A DNA stretch of 64,000 nucleotides. Origin: Medakamo hakoo. Its lineage: Eukaryota; Chlorophyta; Trebouxiophyceae; Coccomyxaceae. Where the stretch lies: NCBI GenBank assembly GCA_026636295.1, contig CP089455.1, positions 558,001 to 622,000 of the forward strand. The letters are read 5' to 3'. The notes beneath the pieces were generated by a model that ran no database searches, was not told the origin of the DNA, and worked only from the letters and a program-made list of their open reading frames with translations. Positions 1 through 11,652 of this stretch are shown in pieces. The position numbers were made by a program, and so were the translations under genes. The first letter of the stretch is position 1; every line of letters begins with the position of its first letter.

Positions 1-2
1 TC

Positions 3-1658
3 GCTTTTGACACCGTCCGCCGCGTGCTCGAAGACTGGTTTGGCTACGACGTCACGCTCGTCATGAACGTGACGGACGTGGACGACAAGATCATTGCCCG
101 CGCGCGGCGCGGGCACTTGCTGCAAGCGTATCGGTCGGGCAACCCGGCGCCGGCGTCCGCGCGCGCGGCCGCGGCGTCCGCCCTGGACGCGCAAATCGCG
201 GCCCAAGCCGCGGCGGTGACGGATGCCGAGGCCAAAGCCGCTGAGCTTGCGCTGGCGGCGTCGACCGTGTGCGAGTCGGGGGCGGGCGCGTCCCGGGCGG
301 CGGCCGACGCGGCGGCCGCGGCGGCGGAGGAAGCCCACAAGCTGCGCTCCCTGAAGTCCGCGGCGGCGGCCCTGGCCGGCCTGCCGCCGGACGCGGATTT
401 GGCGGCCGTGCTGGGCGCCGGCGGCGACGCGCTGGCCGCCCAGCTGGACGCGGAGGCCGGGGCCGGCGTGACCGACCGGTCCATTTTCCGGTGAGTAGTG
501 GGAGGAGAAAAAAAAAGAGAAAGAGACGAGAAAAAAAAAAACGCACGCGGGCGTGTTTTCCCCCTCTTCTCCCCTGTCCATCCAGGCGCGCCCCCAAAGA
601 CACCCGCCCACGTTTCCTCCCTCCCCTCCCTCCCTCCCCCCAAACCACACACACCAGCGCGCACGCCGCCCGGTACGAAGCCGAATTCTTCGAGGACATG
701 CGGGCGCTGCGCGTCCGCGACCCGGACGTCCTGACGCGCGTGTCCGAGTACATGCCGGAAATCGTGGCCTACGTGGGCGCCATCGCGGCCAACGGCTTTG
801 CGTACACGGCCCGCCCGGCGGGGGGTGCGGCGCCGGCGGCGTCGGACGCCCCGGCCGCGCTCGACGTCTACTTCGACACGGCCGCCTACCGGGCCGCGGG
901 CTTTGTGTACGGCCGGCTCAACCCGTGGAGCGTCGCGGCGGCCTCGGCCGGCGCGAACGGGTGCGAGGCCGGCCCGCCGCCGGCCGCGGTCTCCCCCGGC
1001 CCCGCGCCGGGCAAGCGCTCGCCCGCCGACTTCGCCCTGTGGAAGGCCGCCAAGCCGGGCGAGCCCGCGTGGCCGTCGCCCTGGGGGCCCGGCCGCCCCG
1101 GCTGGCACATCGAGTGTTCTGCCATGGCGACGGCCGTCCTGGGCCGGTCCATGGACATTCACTCCGGCGGGGAGGACCTGCGTTTCCCGCACCACGAGAA
1201 TGAGCTGGCCCAAGCCGACGCGTACTTTGGGGTGGGGGGCGGCGGCGGCGGCGGCGGGTGCGGCTGTGGAGCGGCCGCGGCCGCGGCCGCGTCCGCTGCG
1301 CCGCCCGCCCCGCCCTCCTCCACCGCCGCCGCCGCCCGCCCGGAGTGGGTGCGCTACTTCTTGCACGCGGGGCACCTGTCCATTGAAGGCCTGAAGATGA
1401 GCAAGTCGCTCAAAAACTTCATTTCCATCCGGGACGCGCTCGCCGGCGTGAGCGGCGGCGGCGGCGGCGGCGGGGCGGGCGCGGGCGCGGGCGCGGGCGC
1501 GGCCGCGCCAACCCACCCGCGCGTCCTGCGGCTGCTGTTCGCCCTGGCCAAGTGGGACCGGCCCATGGCGTACGGGGCGGCGGCGCTGGATGAAGCGCGC
1601 GGGCGGGACGCCGCCCTGCGCCGGTTCTTCCACGGCGTGGACGTCGTGTTGCGGCGGC

Positions 1659-1692
<34 letters not shown>

Positions 1693-2923
1693 GCGGGGCG
1701 AGCCGGCCGGTCCCGCGCGCACGCCCTCGTGCGACGACGGCGACGCCGCGTCCTCGCCCGCCGCCTTCGCCGCCACGGGAGAGCGGTGGGACGAACCCGA
1801 ATTCGGCTTGGCGGCTGCCCTCAAGGCCGCGGGCGACCGCATGCACGCGGCGCTGGCGGACAATGTCGACACGCGGACCGCGCTCGACGCCGCGGCCGAC
1901 CTCGGCCGCGAGGCGCTGGCTTACATCTCCGCGTGCGACGCGTCGCACCGGCGGCCGCGGGCCCTGCTCCTGCGCCGGTGCGCGGCCCTCGTCACCCGCC
2001 TGCTGCGCTGCCTGGGCGTGTCCACGGCGCCGCCGGATGGGCTGGGCTTGGGGGACGCGGCCGCGCTGTCGCCCGACGCCGCGCGCGCCGTCGACGCGGC
2101 CGCGGCCCTGCGGGACGCGGTGCGGTCCGCCACGCGCGGCGGGGCCAAAGCCGCGCCCGGGGTGCGGGAGCGGCTGGGCGCGGCGGCGGGCGCGGCCGCC
2201 GCGGACGCGCGGGCCCAGCTGGGCGTGGACCTTCTCGGCGGTGGCGGCGGCGGCGGCGGCTGTGCGGCGTGGGCGCCCGCGCCGCCCGGGTCGGCCGGCG
2301 CCGCCCCCCCGCCCACGCCCGACGCGGCGCCGTTCATCTCTGCGCTGGCCACGCTCCACGCGGCGGTGCTCGCCGCGTCCGCGGCGCCCGACGACGGCGC
2401 CGCCGCGTCCGCGGCGCTCGCGGCCTCGGACGCCGCGCGCGACACGCACCTGGCCGCCCTGGGCATCCGCCTGGAGGACGCGGCGGACGGCGGGCCGGTC
2501 GCCCGGTCGGCGTGGGCGCCCGACGACCCCGCGGCGCTGAAAGCCGAGGCGGCGGCCCGGGCGTCGGCGGCGGCGGGCGCGGCCCTGAAGAAAGCGCGCG
2601 CAGGGCTGGAGCGCGCTGTGCGCGAGCTGGAAAAGCTCGAAAAGTCCGCGGCGGCGCCGCCGCCCGCCGTCGCGCTCGCCGAGAAGTACGGCTCGTTCGA
2701 TGCCGACGGCAACCCGACGGCCGCCAAGGACGGCACGCCGCTCGACGACAAAGCCGCGGCCAAGGGCAGGAAGGAGGCGGACAAGGTGCGGCGGGCGCGC
2801 GGGTTGTACGAATCCGCGGTGGCGGCGGACCCCGACGCGCTGGAGAAGGCGCGGGCGGCGGCCGTAGATGCCAAGGAGGCGTTAGCTGTGGCAGAGGAAG
2901 CGGCGGGTGGGGCTGGTGCGTGA
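3..2923 (+). CDS. Cysteinyl-tRNA synthetase, eukaryotic cytosolic type (5' partial)
   Basis: Class I aminoacyl-tRNA synthetase that charges tRNA-Cys for translation. The gene is cut at the window edge, so the HIGH motif lies outside. Exon 1 (to 490) encodes the conserved block with [11 protein letters not shown] and [11 protein letters not shown], as in cytosolic CysRS. Exon 2 runs 658-2923 and the 167-nt intron (GTGAGT..CAG) restores the frame. The KMSKS signature ([11 protein letters not shown]) is near nt 1390, and a WHIEC block near 1105 marks the core. The C-terminus carries the eukaryotic tail ([13 protein letters not shown], then a charged helix). Several Gly/Ala/Pro-rich insertions (about 1230-1340, 1452-1515, 1660-1700, 2235-2300) interrupt otherwise conserved blocks and lengthen the protein. 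The ferredoxin-like and pyruvyltransferase genes are not functionally linked. Identity is very secure. Confidence 0.95.
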
Positions 2924-3027
2924 AGTGTGTCTTTTTCTGTCCGTGGGCGTGTGTGTGACGTTCTTTTTTGATGAGGGTCTGTCGAGACGAACAAAAGCAA
3001 ACGCGCGCGCGCGCAAACGCGGAAAAA

Positions 3028-5295
3028 ATGAAGCCGCCGCACTCGCCGGCGACGCGGCGCCCCGCCAAGGCGCGGTGGTGCGCCGTTCTTGTCTTTACGG
3101 TCTTCACAATCGCAATTTTTGCAGCGTGGCCGGGCTCGCGCGATGTGGCGGCTGTGAGCGCGGCGGCTGCTGTGGGCGCGCGACGCACCGCATTCTTGAG
3201 TTTGCACGCTGGTCGGGCGGCGCCCGCGCCGCCGCCGCCGCCTGCACAGTCGGCTCCATTGCGTGATGAGAGATTCGAGGCCTTCACATCTCATCCCTCT
3301 GCATCTGCGGCGATTTTTGCAGCCTTTCGCAAAGCCGCCTTGGCAGAAGCGGGCGAGACCAAACTGCGCCTCTCGACCGACCTGGACGACAGCCACGCCG
3401 ACGGCACGCCACGCGCACGCCCGGCCCTCTTGCTCCCGCGCTTCGCCGTGCGGGCCTGCCTCCAACCCCGCCTGAGCCACGCCAAAGCGCAGGTCCAAGA
3501 CGGGTTTGAGCGGGACCGGGAAACGCTCGCGGTGGGCGGCTGGGCGGGTGGCCTGCTGTGCGCGCGCGGGTGTGGCGGCGGCGGTGGACGGAACATGACC
3601 CAGCCCGCCGCCGCCGCCACCCGCCTGCCGCCCCTGTTCACGGCCTGCCCGGGCGACGACGATGTGTGCGTGCTGGAAGCCTTGCTCTGCGAGTCGACGC
3701 CCGTGGTGGGCGTGGCGCAGGCGGCGCGGATGGAGAGGCTGTTCAGTGAGGGCGGCGGCGGGGGTGCCTCCCCCCCCACCACGTCATCTGCCGCGACCAT
3801 CGCGTCGGCCTTGCTGGTCGTCGCAGGCGACGGCCGCATCCTCCGGGCCCCAGGCCAGGAGGGGGGCGTGGCGGCGCTGGATCAGGCCCCCGCCGCGTCG
3901 TCAGGCACCCCCCGCCCGGCGTCCCTGCCCCCGCACTCGCCGGGGGCGGCGGCCGCGGCGCTGGACGCGCTGCTCGACGCGCACGTCCCGCTGACCGTCC
4001 ACCCGCGCGAAGCCTCGATTGTGCGCGCCATCTACGGCCCGCCCGCCAACCGGTCGCTGGCCGTGTGGGTGAGCGCGACGGACGATTACACCGAGACGGA
4101 CGGCGGCTTCCTGTCCAACATGGGCGACCTGGCGTCGCTCCCCGCCGTCGCGGCGGCGCTGATGGCCCGCACCGGAGAGTCCGCGCCGGGCGGGTGGAAC
4201 GCGTCCGCGCTGCCGCCCGTCTCCCTGAAGAAGGAAAGGCTGGCCCGGGGAGGGCCTGGGGCGGCGCCGCCGCCAGCGCCGTCGGCTTTCCAGCCTTTGG
4301 CAGAGGCTGGCGGTGCGGCCGCGGGCGCGCCCGCCCCCACCCCATCCAAGGCGAAGCAGCAGGGCGCGCGCGCCGGGGAAGAGCGCGCCGTCCCGCCACC
4401 TTTCCCGTTGTCCGTAGCCGGCGTGCGCCTGACCTCGCGCGGCGGCGGCACGCCCGCGCCCTGCCTCGTCGCCGTCGGCTCCGTCCTCGGCTACGCGACC
4501 CAGCGCGGCGGCGAGCCCAAAGCCTTCTGGGGCGCGGGCGCCATCGACGGCCGGGCGGGCGTCGTCGTCCACCCGCCGTGGGCTGGTGGCCGGGGCGCAC
4601 CCGCCGCGCACGCGCCCGCCCCCGGCCCGCTGGAGGGCGGGGGCCCGACCGCCGTGTCCGCGCCCACCGTCGCGGACGCGGATTATGTGTTTGCCGGCGT
4701 GCGCGGGCCGCGCACGCGCGCCCTGCTCCTCGCCCGGCACGGCGTCCACGCCCCGCCCGTGGGCGACCCCGCCCTCCTGCTCCCCGCCCTGATCCCGGCG
4801 GGCGTGGGCTCGGCGCACGCGCTCGCCGGCAAGCCTTTCGACCTGCTCATCATCCTGCACACGGCGGACGTGGACGCGTTCCGGGCGCACCCTTTCTACC
4901 GGACGGCCATGGCCTCCGACTCGGTGTTCGTGACGTCCAACACGGCGTCGCTGCGGGCCGGCCTGGCGCGCCTGTGGCTGGCCAAGCGGGTCATATCGTC
5001 GGCGCTGCACGGCGTCGTTTTGTCACACGCTTACGGCGTCAACGTCTTACCTGTGCGTATATCCGACGCCCTGGTCGGCGGGGAGTGGAAGTTCGCCGAC
5101 CACTACCATGCGGTCGGCCACCACGGCTTCAGCCGGCGCGTCAGCTTTGACGACTTGGTCGGGGGCGCGTCGGTCGAGTCCATCATGGCGGCCGTGGATT
5201 CGTACTGGCAGCCTGCCCAGCCTCCGAGCACACGGCGGCTGGTGGCCAGCTTTCCGTTGCCGGCCGACCTGGAGGGGCGAGGAGGGGTGGTTTGA
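3028..5295 (+). CDS. Membrane-anchored polysaccharide pyruvyltransferase-like protein
   Basis: Single-exon protein of 755 residues. The chosen ATG is followed by a basic stretch and one hydrophobic segment (about residues 17-35, VLVFTVFTIAIFAAW), giving a type II membrane topology like Golgi glycan enzymes. The last 200 residues resemble the polysaccharide pyruvyl transferase family (PF04230): VRGPRTRALLLARHGV, then VGDPALLLP, then VISSALHGVVLSHAYGVNVLPV and a GEWKFADHYHAVG block. The motif order (R-G-P-x-[TS] and [SR]-x-L-H-G) is the family hallmark. The N-terminal 450 residues are low-complexity and I cannot assign them. By family knowledge it would modify a polysaccharide or glycan; the acceptor is unknown. 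In-frame ATGs at 2968 and 2971 are possible but give a less natural signal anchor. Confidence 0.72.
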   Translation: MKPPHSPATRRPAKARWCAVLVFTVFTIAIFAAWPGSRDVAAVSAAAAVGARRTAFLSLHAGRAAPAPPPPPAQSAPLRDERFEAFTSHPSASAAIFAAFRKAALAEAGETKLRLSTDLDDSHADGTPRARPALLLPRFAVRACLQPRLSHAKAQVQDGFERDRETLAVGGWAGGLLCARGCGGGGGRNMTQPAAAATRLPPLFTACPGDDDVCVLEALLCESTPVVGVAQAARMERLFSEGGGGGASPPTTSSAATIASALLVVAGDGRILRAPGQEGGVAALDQAPAASSGTPRPASLPPHSPGAAAAALDALLDAHVPLTVHPREASIVRAIYGPPANRSLAVWVSATDDYTETDGGFLSNMGDLASLPAVAAALMARTGESAPGGWNASALPPVSLKKERLARGGPGAAPPPAPSAFQPLAEAGGAAAGAPAPTPSKAKQQGARAGEERAVPPPFPLSVAGVRLTSRGGGTPAPCLVAVGSVLGYATQRGGEPKAFWGAGAIDGRAGVVVHPPWAGGRGAPAAHAPAPGPLEGGGPTAVSAPTVADADYVFAGVRGPRTRALLLARHGVHAPPVGDPALLLPALIPAGVGSAHALAGKPFDLLIILHTADVDAFRAHPFYRTAMASDSVFVTSNTASLRAGLARLWLAKRVISSALHGVVLSHAYGVNVLPVRISDALVGGEWKFADHYHAVGHHGFSRRVSFDDLVGGASVESIMAAVDSYWQPAQPPSTRRLVASFPLPADLEGRGGVV

Positions 5296-5487
5296 GGGGG
5301 GGGGGGATGTGATGTCGTCTCATCTCAAATTTTTTTCTCTGAACTGCATTGTTCTCTTTCTCGTCGCAAAAGAAGGAGAGCGGGCGCGCGCCGTCCGCCC
5401 TGCTCACCGCCTCAGGCGCGTAGAGCGCACACGCCTGCCCTTCTGCGTATAGTGCAAGCCCGCAGCGCGCCCGCGCGCACTGCACCA

Positions 5488-8400
5488 ATGGCGAAAAAGA
5501 GTCGTGTTGCCGCGCCTAGCCGCCGCGCAGCGCCGCCGCGGCCGCCCAACAAATTCGAGTCGTTCGGCGGCCGCAAGAAAAAACACGCCGTCTTAGGCCA
5601 GCGGGACAAGGGATCGGCCGGCCGGGCCCTCTCTGTGGCGCGGTCGGAAGCCGTGGAGCGGGTGAGTTGAGTGGTGGTGGCGGGCGGGCAACTCGGGCGT
5701 TTTTTTTTCTTGCCCGCTCTCAACCTTCACCCCCTCCTCCCTCATCCATCAACACACTCCGCAGCGCAAGCGCACACTCCTCGTCGAGTACCGGGCCGCG
5801 GCCCGGTCCAACGCCTTTGTGGACCGCCGCTTCGGTGAGGACGACCCGAGCTTGGCCGACGAAGACCGGGCGCTGCTGCGCCTGCAAAAGCAGCGGCTGC
5901 GCGAGAGCGGCGGCGGCGGCGGGCGGAAAGGCTTTGCCCTGCCGGACGACGACGACGACGAGGATGGCGGCGGCGGCGGCCTCACCCACCTGGGCCGGTC
6001 CCTGGCCGACGACGGCTGGGGTGGCGGTGGCGTGGGCGCGCCGTTCGAGGAAGGCGAGGACGGCGACGACGACGGCGGCGGCCTGGGCGCCGAGTTCGTC
6101 AAGCACGCCCACTTTGGCGGCGGCGAGGACGACGGCGGCGAAGCACAACCGGGCGCCCGCCCAAAGAGCAAGGCCGAGGTCATGGCCGAACTGGTCGCCA
6201 AGTCGAAGGCCCACAAAGCGGCCCGCCAAGCCGAGCGTGCCGCGGACGCGGACGCGACGGCGGAGCTGGACGCCAGCTTTGCGGCCCTGGCGTCCGCCGG
6301 CGCCCTGGCGGGCCTGGTGCGGGCGCCTGGAGAGAGGGAGGCGGGCGGGGGGCCGCGCGGCGGCGGGCGCGACGCGTACGACGACGCCCGCGCCGCCCTG
6401 CTGTCCGCCCCCGGGCGGGCGGCGCCGGTTCCTTTGACTGCTGGCGGAGAGGGCGACGCGTCCACTCGCCGCCGCCCAGCGGCTCCGACGACGGATGCAG
6501 ACGGCGGCGACGGCGGCGGTGAGGGCGAGGACGACTTTGAAGGGGCGGAGCCGCAGGCGTTGGTGGACGCGGCGTCCGGCGGTGGCTTTGCCGGGCGGCG
6601 CGCCCGGCGTGAGCTGGCCCGCCTGCGGGCTGAAGCGGCTGCTGCTGGCGCCCGTAAGCGACCCGCTGACGGCCCTGCTGGAGGTGACGACGACGACTTT
6701 GGTGGGCGCGGTTCGTCGGACGCAGGCAGCAGCTCGAGCGACGACGACGACGGCGACCAGCCGGGCGGCCCGGCCGCGCGTGCGGCCGCTCGCGCTGCCG
6801 CCGCCACGGCAGCGGCCGACCCGCTGCAACTGGCCGCCAACGCGGCCCTAGCTGAGATCGCGGCCAAGCACGGGCTTGGTGGCGAGGAGGAGAGCGGCAG
6901 CGAGGAGGAGAGCGGCCGCGAGGAGGAGAGCGGCCGCGAGGAGGAGAGCGGCAGCGAGCCGTCGTCGTCCGGAGAGGAGGCGAGGGAAGGCGCGCGTGGT
7001 GGGCCCGCCCCGCCGCGGACGCCCAACCCTCCCGCCTCCGCCACGCCCTCCGCCCTCTCCTACGACGCCTTCCTGGCCACGCTGAGCGACGCGGATGCGG
7101 CAGCTCTACCGAACAAACTGGCGTCCTTGCGCGCGCCCGGCGGCCCCGCCGCCGGGCGGGCGGGCGCCCAGGCGCTGGCTGCGCACACCGCCCGACGGTT
7201 TGCCGACCTCGCGGCGTGCGCGACGTCCGCTGGCGCGCCCAACCCCGGCGCCCTCGCCCTCCTGGAAGCGCTGGCCGCCGAGTTTGTGTCCCTGGCCCGG
7301 GACGTGCCCTTTTACGCCGCGTCCGTGGCCCGGGCCCGCCTGGGCCGGGCGCGCGGGCGCTTGGCCGCCGGGTTGGCCGGGCGCGGGGAGGGCGGCCCGC
7401 TCTCGCCGTGGCCCGACGCGCGCGACGCCCTCCTCCTCCGCCTCTGGGTGGCCGCCTTCCCGCCGCCTCCACCTCCGGCTGGCGCCCTGGCGCCCGGGCC
7501 CATTGCATCCGTGTACGCCGGCCCCAACGCGCCGCCGCCGCCCCGCCCGCCCGGCGCGGCGGCCGCCGGGCCCGTCGCCGGCGCGGCCGCTGGCCTGGCC
7601 GCCGCCGCGCTCGCGCTCTGCCCGCTCGCGTCACGCCGGGACGTGGGCGTCTCCCTGTTCCTGGCCAACACGCTGCTGGACGCCGGCGACGCCTTTGTGC
7701 CAGGGCCCGCCTGGTGCCCGGAAGCCCTGGCCGCGGGCGTGGCGGTGGTGGAGGGCGCGGCGACGCACGGGCTGAAACAAGGACGCGCCGCCGACGGGGG
7801 AGGCGGCTGCAGCGCGGCCAAGTGGGCCCTGCCGCACTCCGCGTGGCCGGCACTGACGCGCGCCGCCTGGACGGCCGCGTGTGCGGGCTGGCCAGCCTCG
7901 GACCCGCCGCCGCGTCTGTCCCTGTGCGCCGTGCTGGCGCCCGAGGCACTGGAGGGTGGCGCGCGGCGCTCGCCCGCCCTCGACGCCTCGGCCTCCTTCC
8001 CGGCGTCGGCCCTGGCCGCGGCGTTCGCCCTGCTGGGCCGGTGTGCGGCTGCCGTGTCGGGGGCGCCCGCCGCGCCCGCTGCCCTGGCCCGCGTGGGCGC
8101 CGCGCTCGCCGCCCTGGGCGAAGCGAAAGCGCTGCCGCCTGGGCTGGAGGCCGGCCGCGCGGCGGCGGCCGCCTCCATCGCCGCCGCGGCCGCTGCCACG
8201 ACGGCCACCCGCCGCCCGCTGGTCCGCCCAGACGCCCCGTCCGCCGCCCTGGGAGCCCAGACCCTGAACCCGCGCTTCGAGGACGGCGACCCGCGGGCGG
8301 GGGGCGGCTTCGCGCCCGGCAAAGACCTCGACCCAGACAGGGAGCGCGCGGCCGACCGGGCCCTGCGCCGGGCCGTCGCCCGCGAACGCCGGGGCGCCAT

Positions 8401-8578
8401 GCGCGAGCTGCGCAAGGATGCGGCCTTCCTGTCGGCCGCCCGGTCCGCGGACGCGGCGGCGGCGGCGGCGGAACGGAAGGCGGCCGCCCGGGCGGGGCGC
8501 GCGTTCATGGAAGCCGCGGCCGCCGACGCCAAGAGTGGCGGGCAGCGGGGTGGCTGGAAGCGGCGCAAGGACAAGTGA
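5488..8578 (+). CDS. NOP14: Nop14-like small-subunit ribosome biogenesis factor
   Basis: U3 snoRNP / SSU-processome component acting in the nucleolus on 18S rRNA maturation. Exon 1 is 5488-5661 and exon 2 is 5765-8578, with an intron of 103 nt (GTGAGT..GCAG, phase 0), giving 995 residues. The N-terminus reads NKFESFGGRKKKHAVLG, then RKRTLLVEYRAAARSNAFVD and RRFGED, then LTHLGRSLADD and AHFGGG, matching the order of blocks in yeast and human Nop14. The C-terminus has LNPRFED followed by a long basic-acidic helix ending GGWKRRKDK, also typical. A central acidic region holds four tandem copies of an 18-nt unit (6884-6955) encoding EEESG[SR]. It lies 192 nt downstream of the pyruvyltransferase-like gene and is probably transcribed from its own promoter in that gap. 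Confidence 0.93.
6884..6955 (+). repeat. 18-nt tandem repeat inside the Nop14 coding region (4 copies)
   Basis: Four near-identical in-frame copies of gaggaggagagcggcagc (third and sixth codons vary between Ser and Arg). They encode the acidic repeat EEESG[SR] in the linker of Nop14. The unit length is a multiple of three, so copy-number change would keep the frame. Confidence 0.9.
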
Positions 8579-8909
8579 GGTGGGGAGGGGGCGGCGCTGG
8601 CGTGTAGGGCCCTGCCAAAGAGCCGGCAACGACAAGGCGGCCGAAAACGAAAAAAGGACGGGCGTGGTGTAGCTGCAATGAAAAAAAAAACGGGCGGGCG
8701 TTGGGTTGCGCACACCGGCGCCTCCCCCCTCCCCCCTCCCCCCCCCCCCTCCCCACGCCCCCCAAGGACGCAGGGCAAACAAGGGCCGCGAACGGTGACC
8801 GGGCGAGCGGGCGCGCTGCACAGAGCGCGCGCACACGACACCAGCCTCGCGCCACACAAGCTCAAACCACGCTCCGCCACCTGCGCCCCCCTCCCCCCAT
8901 CCCTCCCCC

Positions 8910-11304
8910 TCATTCCGCCGGGCCCAGCCCGGCCGCGTCCCGCCCGTCCCGGCGCCACCCGCGCTCGGCGCGCTGCCGCTCCTCCAGCCTCGTCTTCCAC
9001 TTTTGGGCGCCGCCCGGGTCGCCGGCTTTGAGGGCGACCAGGTCTTCGCGGGCGAGCGCGTCGGACGGCAGGGCGGCGGCGGCGGCGGCTGTAGACGACG
9101 GCCCGCCAGAGCGCGGTGGTGGGGGGGCGGGCGCGCCCGGCCGCCCGCCGCGCGAAAACGCGCCTCGGCTGCCCAGCCGGCCCAGGGGCGGCGCGGGCGG
9201 CGGCGCCGCCGCCACCGCCGCCACGGCAGCGCCACCCCCACCTCCAGCCACGGCTAGCGGAACGGGCCCGGCCGCCGGGTCGCGGCGGGCGTCCCACAGC
9301 CGGCGCGGGCGGCAGGGCGCCGGGTCGCCCTTTTTGGGCGCGGGCGGCCGGCCGAGCCAGTCGGCGTGCGAGAGCCAGGAGCCGAGGAGCGTGTCGACGG
9401 GCTCGCCCCGGACCAGGAGGGCGCCCACCAGGTCGTCCGGCCGGACCTCGTCGGCCCGGCGCCCGCCGGCGCCGCCGCCCTCCGCCCGCGCCAGGGCGCG
9501 GAGTTCGGAGCCGAGCGCGTCGCCTGGCGCGCCCGGCGGCGCGCCCCCAATCCCGACCGCCGCCACGATGCCGTGCCCCTCGTCCGCCACCGTGATGGAG
9601 CCGGTGTACCGCAGGACGCGGGCCCCAAACATGATGCCGCGCATGGCCATGGGCGGCAGCTCCCACGTGACGGTGGAGGGCGGCGACCCGCGCGCGGGGT
9701 CGCCTGCGAAAAAGACGGCGTTGCCGCCGGCCTGCCGGCCCGCGATGGAGTTGCCGCGGAAGTGGGCGGCCCAGGTCCCGACGCCCGTGAACGTCCATGA
9801 GTTGGGCGGCGGCGCGGAGGAAGGGGCGGCGGGGGCGGCGGGCGGCGGGGGCGGCGGCGACGCGCCGGCGGCCGCCCGGCGAGCGGAAAAGGGCGCGCCA
9901 AAGCCCGACGCGGCGCGGGCGAGCGCGGGCGCGTGGGCCGGCGCCGGCGGCTCAGCGGTCCCGCCCTCCCTCCCCGCCCGGCTCTCCACCAGCCAAGCCG
10001 TGGCGGGCGGGTGGTGCGAGATTTGTTCGGCCCAGACGGCGGCGCCGGCGTGCGTCCACCCAGCGGGCGGTGGCTGGGTGAGCGCAGCAGTCGAGGCGGC
10101 GGGCGACGCGACGGGCGAGGCGGCAGCCGACACGCCGCCAGACTTGGACGCCCGGCGCACGGTCAGGGACCGCACCCAGGCGGGCGGCGGCTTTTTGGCG
10201 GCCTTGCCCGAGGGCGACAGCGGCGGCGGCGACGCGGTCGGCGTGTCTCCCGCCTCGTCTGCCACGCTCGCCGCCACCCCGCCGCGCCGTCCGCCGTCCC
10301 CACCGCCTCCCGTCGTCGGCACAAACTCCGCCGCCCACGTCTCCCCCAGAATGGGGTTGAACGGCTTGAGCGTGGACGTCTGGCGGGACAGGCCGCCGAC
10401 GACAAAGGCGGTCACGAGGCGGACGCGTTCGGCCGGGTCGGGGTGGCTAGCCGCCGCGTCTAGTAAACCCAGGTAGGCCCAGTTGTCGGCCACGCGCTGC
10501 ACGAAGGACCGCGGCTCGAAGACGGCGACGGGCAGGGACGTCCGCGTCAGGTTCAGGCCGTCGCGCAGGAGGCGGGAGCCCAGGCCTTTGACGATGTCCC
10601 AGACGGCTTTGCGCTGGGCGGCGACCTGTGGGTTGTGGACGGGGGGGGGGGGGAGGGGTGGGTGACGAGAGGAATGGGGAGTTGGGGAAGGAAAAAAACG
10701 ACCGCCGCCAGCACCCCTGCCCCCTCCCCCTCTCGCCCAAGCACCCTACCTGTTCCCTGTCCACCGGCCCGACAAAGGCGTGCCCGCCCGCCGCCCGGTG
10801 CGCGGCTAAAGCTGCAGCACTCGGCCGGCCGTCGGCCGTCTCCAGCGCGCCGCCGCCGTCGTCGGCCCCACCATCCACGCCACCGTCCTCCGTCATCGCC
10901 GGCGGCGTAGCGGGCAGATGGGCCAGGCGGTCGGCGTCTTCAGGCGGTGGGGGTGGGGGGACGGGGCTGGTGGGCGGGCCGCCGACGGCCCGGCCGCGGC
11001 GGCGCGGCGCGGGGGCATGCTCGGGCGTCGCCGTCGCCGTGGATGAGGACGACGGGTCGACAGCGGCGCCGTTGCGCCGGGACGGCTCGTCGTCAGAGGA
11101 CAGGTCCTCGCCCAACTGTTGAACAGGGATTGGTTATTGTGGTCCAGTGGGAGCGGGGCGAGTGAGCGGGGCGGACGGACACAAACAAACGGCGCTGGCC
11201 ACGCCCCGAGCTGGCAGTGTGGATGCGAAGCACAAAAAACGCACGCTCAGCCGGAACGACTGCAGCCGCCCGTCCGCCGCCCAGTCCGTGTGCATGCGGG
11301 CCAT
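8910..11304 (-). CDS. Oxysterol-binding-protein-related lipid transfer protein (ORP)
   Basis: Lipid (sterol/PI4P) transfer protein of the OSBP family, 713 residues in three exons: 11304-11245, 11115-10750 and 10625-8910. Both introns (129 and 124 nt) are phase 0 with GTGCGT and GTAGGG donors. The signature EQISHHPPATAW is seen near nt 10010, preceded by LKPFNPILGETW and followed by FRGNSIAGRQAGGNAV and a KWKTRLEERQRAERGWR C-terminal helix, which is the full OSBP-related domain. No PH domain, ankyrin repeats or FFAT motif is evident; the N-terminal 140 residues are low complexity. A short ORD-centred architecture like this is common in plant and algal ORPs. The first exon is only 20 codons, so the true start is less certain than the domain. 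Confidence 0.9.
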
Positions 11305-11652
11305 GGGCGACGCGGATGAGTGGGTGCGTTGCTGTGTCGAAGGTCGGCGGCAAGTGGGTCGGGCGGGGCGGCGCGGTGTCGTGCTCCCTCCGCGCCCGGA
11401 ACGAGGCAGTGTGTGTGTGTGTGTGTGTGGGGGGGGGAGCCAACCGCGCAGCACCCTCGGCAGAACACAGGCAACGACGCAAAAAAGTAACACACTGCCC
11501 CCTCCACTCCCCCGCCTCCCTCGCCACACCTGGCAAAAAGGCATACAAGGCAAAAGAATTCTTCAAAGCAACAAACAAACAAAAAAGGAGTGGCGGCGCG
11601 CGTGCACCCACACCCGCCGTGACCCGATGGGAGAGAGAGAGGGAAACCCTTT
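11305..11652. other. Intergenic gap between two minus-strand genes
   Basis: This gap holds the 3' flank of the DNL zinc-finger gene and the promoter of the ORP gene. It contains a GT/G-run (about 11409-11436) and an AAAC-rich patch near 11565-11590. I see no gene in it. Confidence 0.5.

Noticed and set aside
44-2449. Long open stretch on the strand opposite CysRS (about 800 codons, Arg/Gly-rich)
   Set aside because: It mirrors the coding bias of CysRS. In such GC-rich DNA antisense frames lack stops; it has no domain and runs across the intron.
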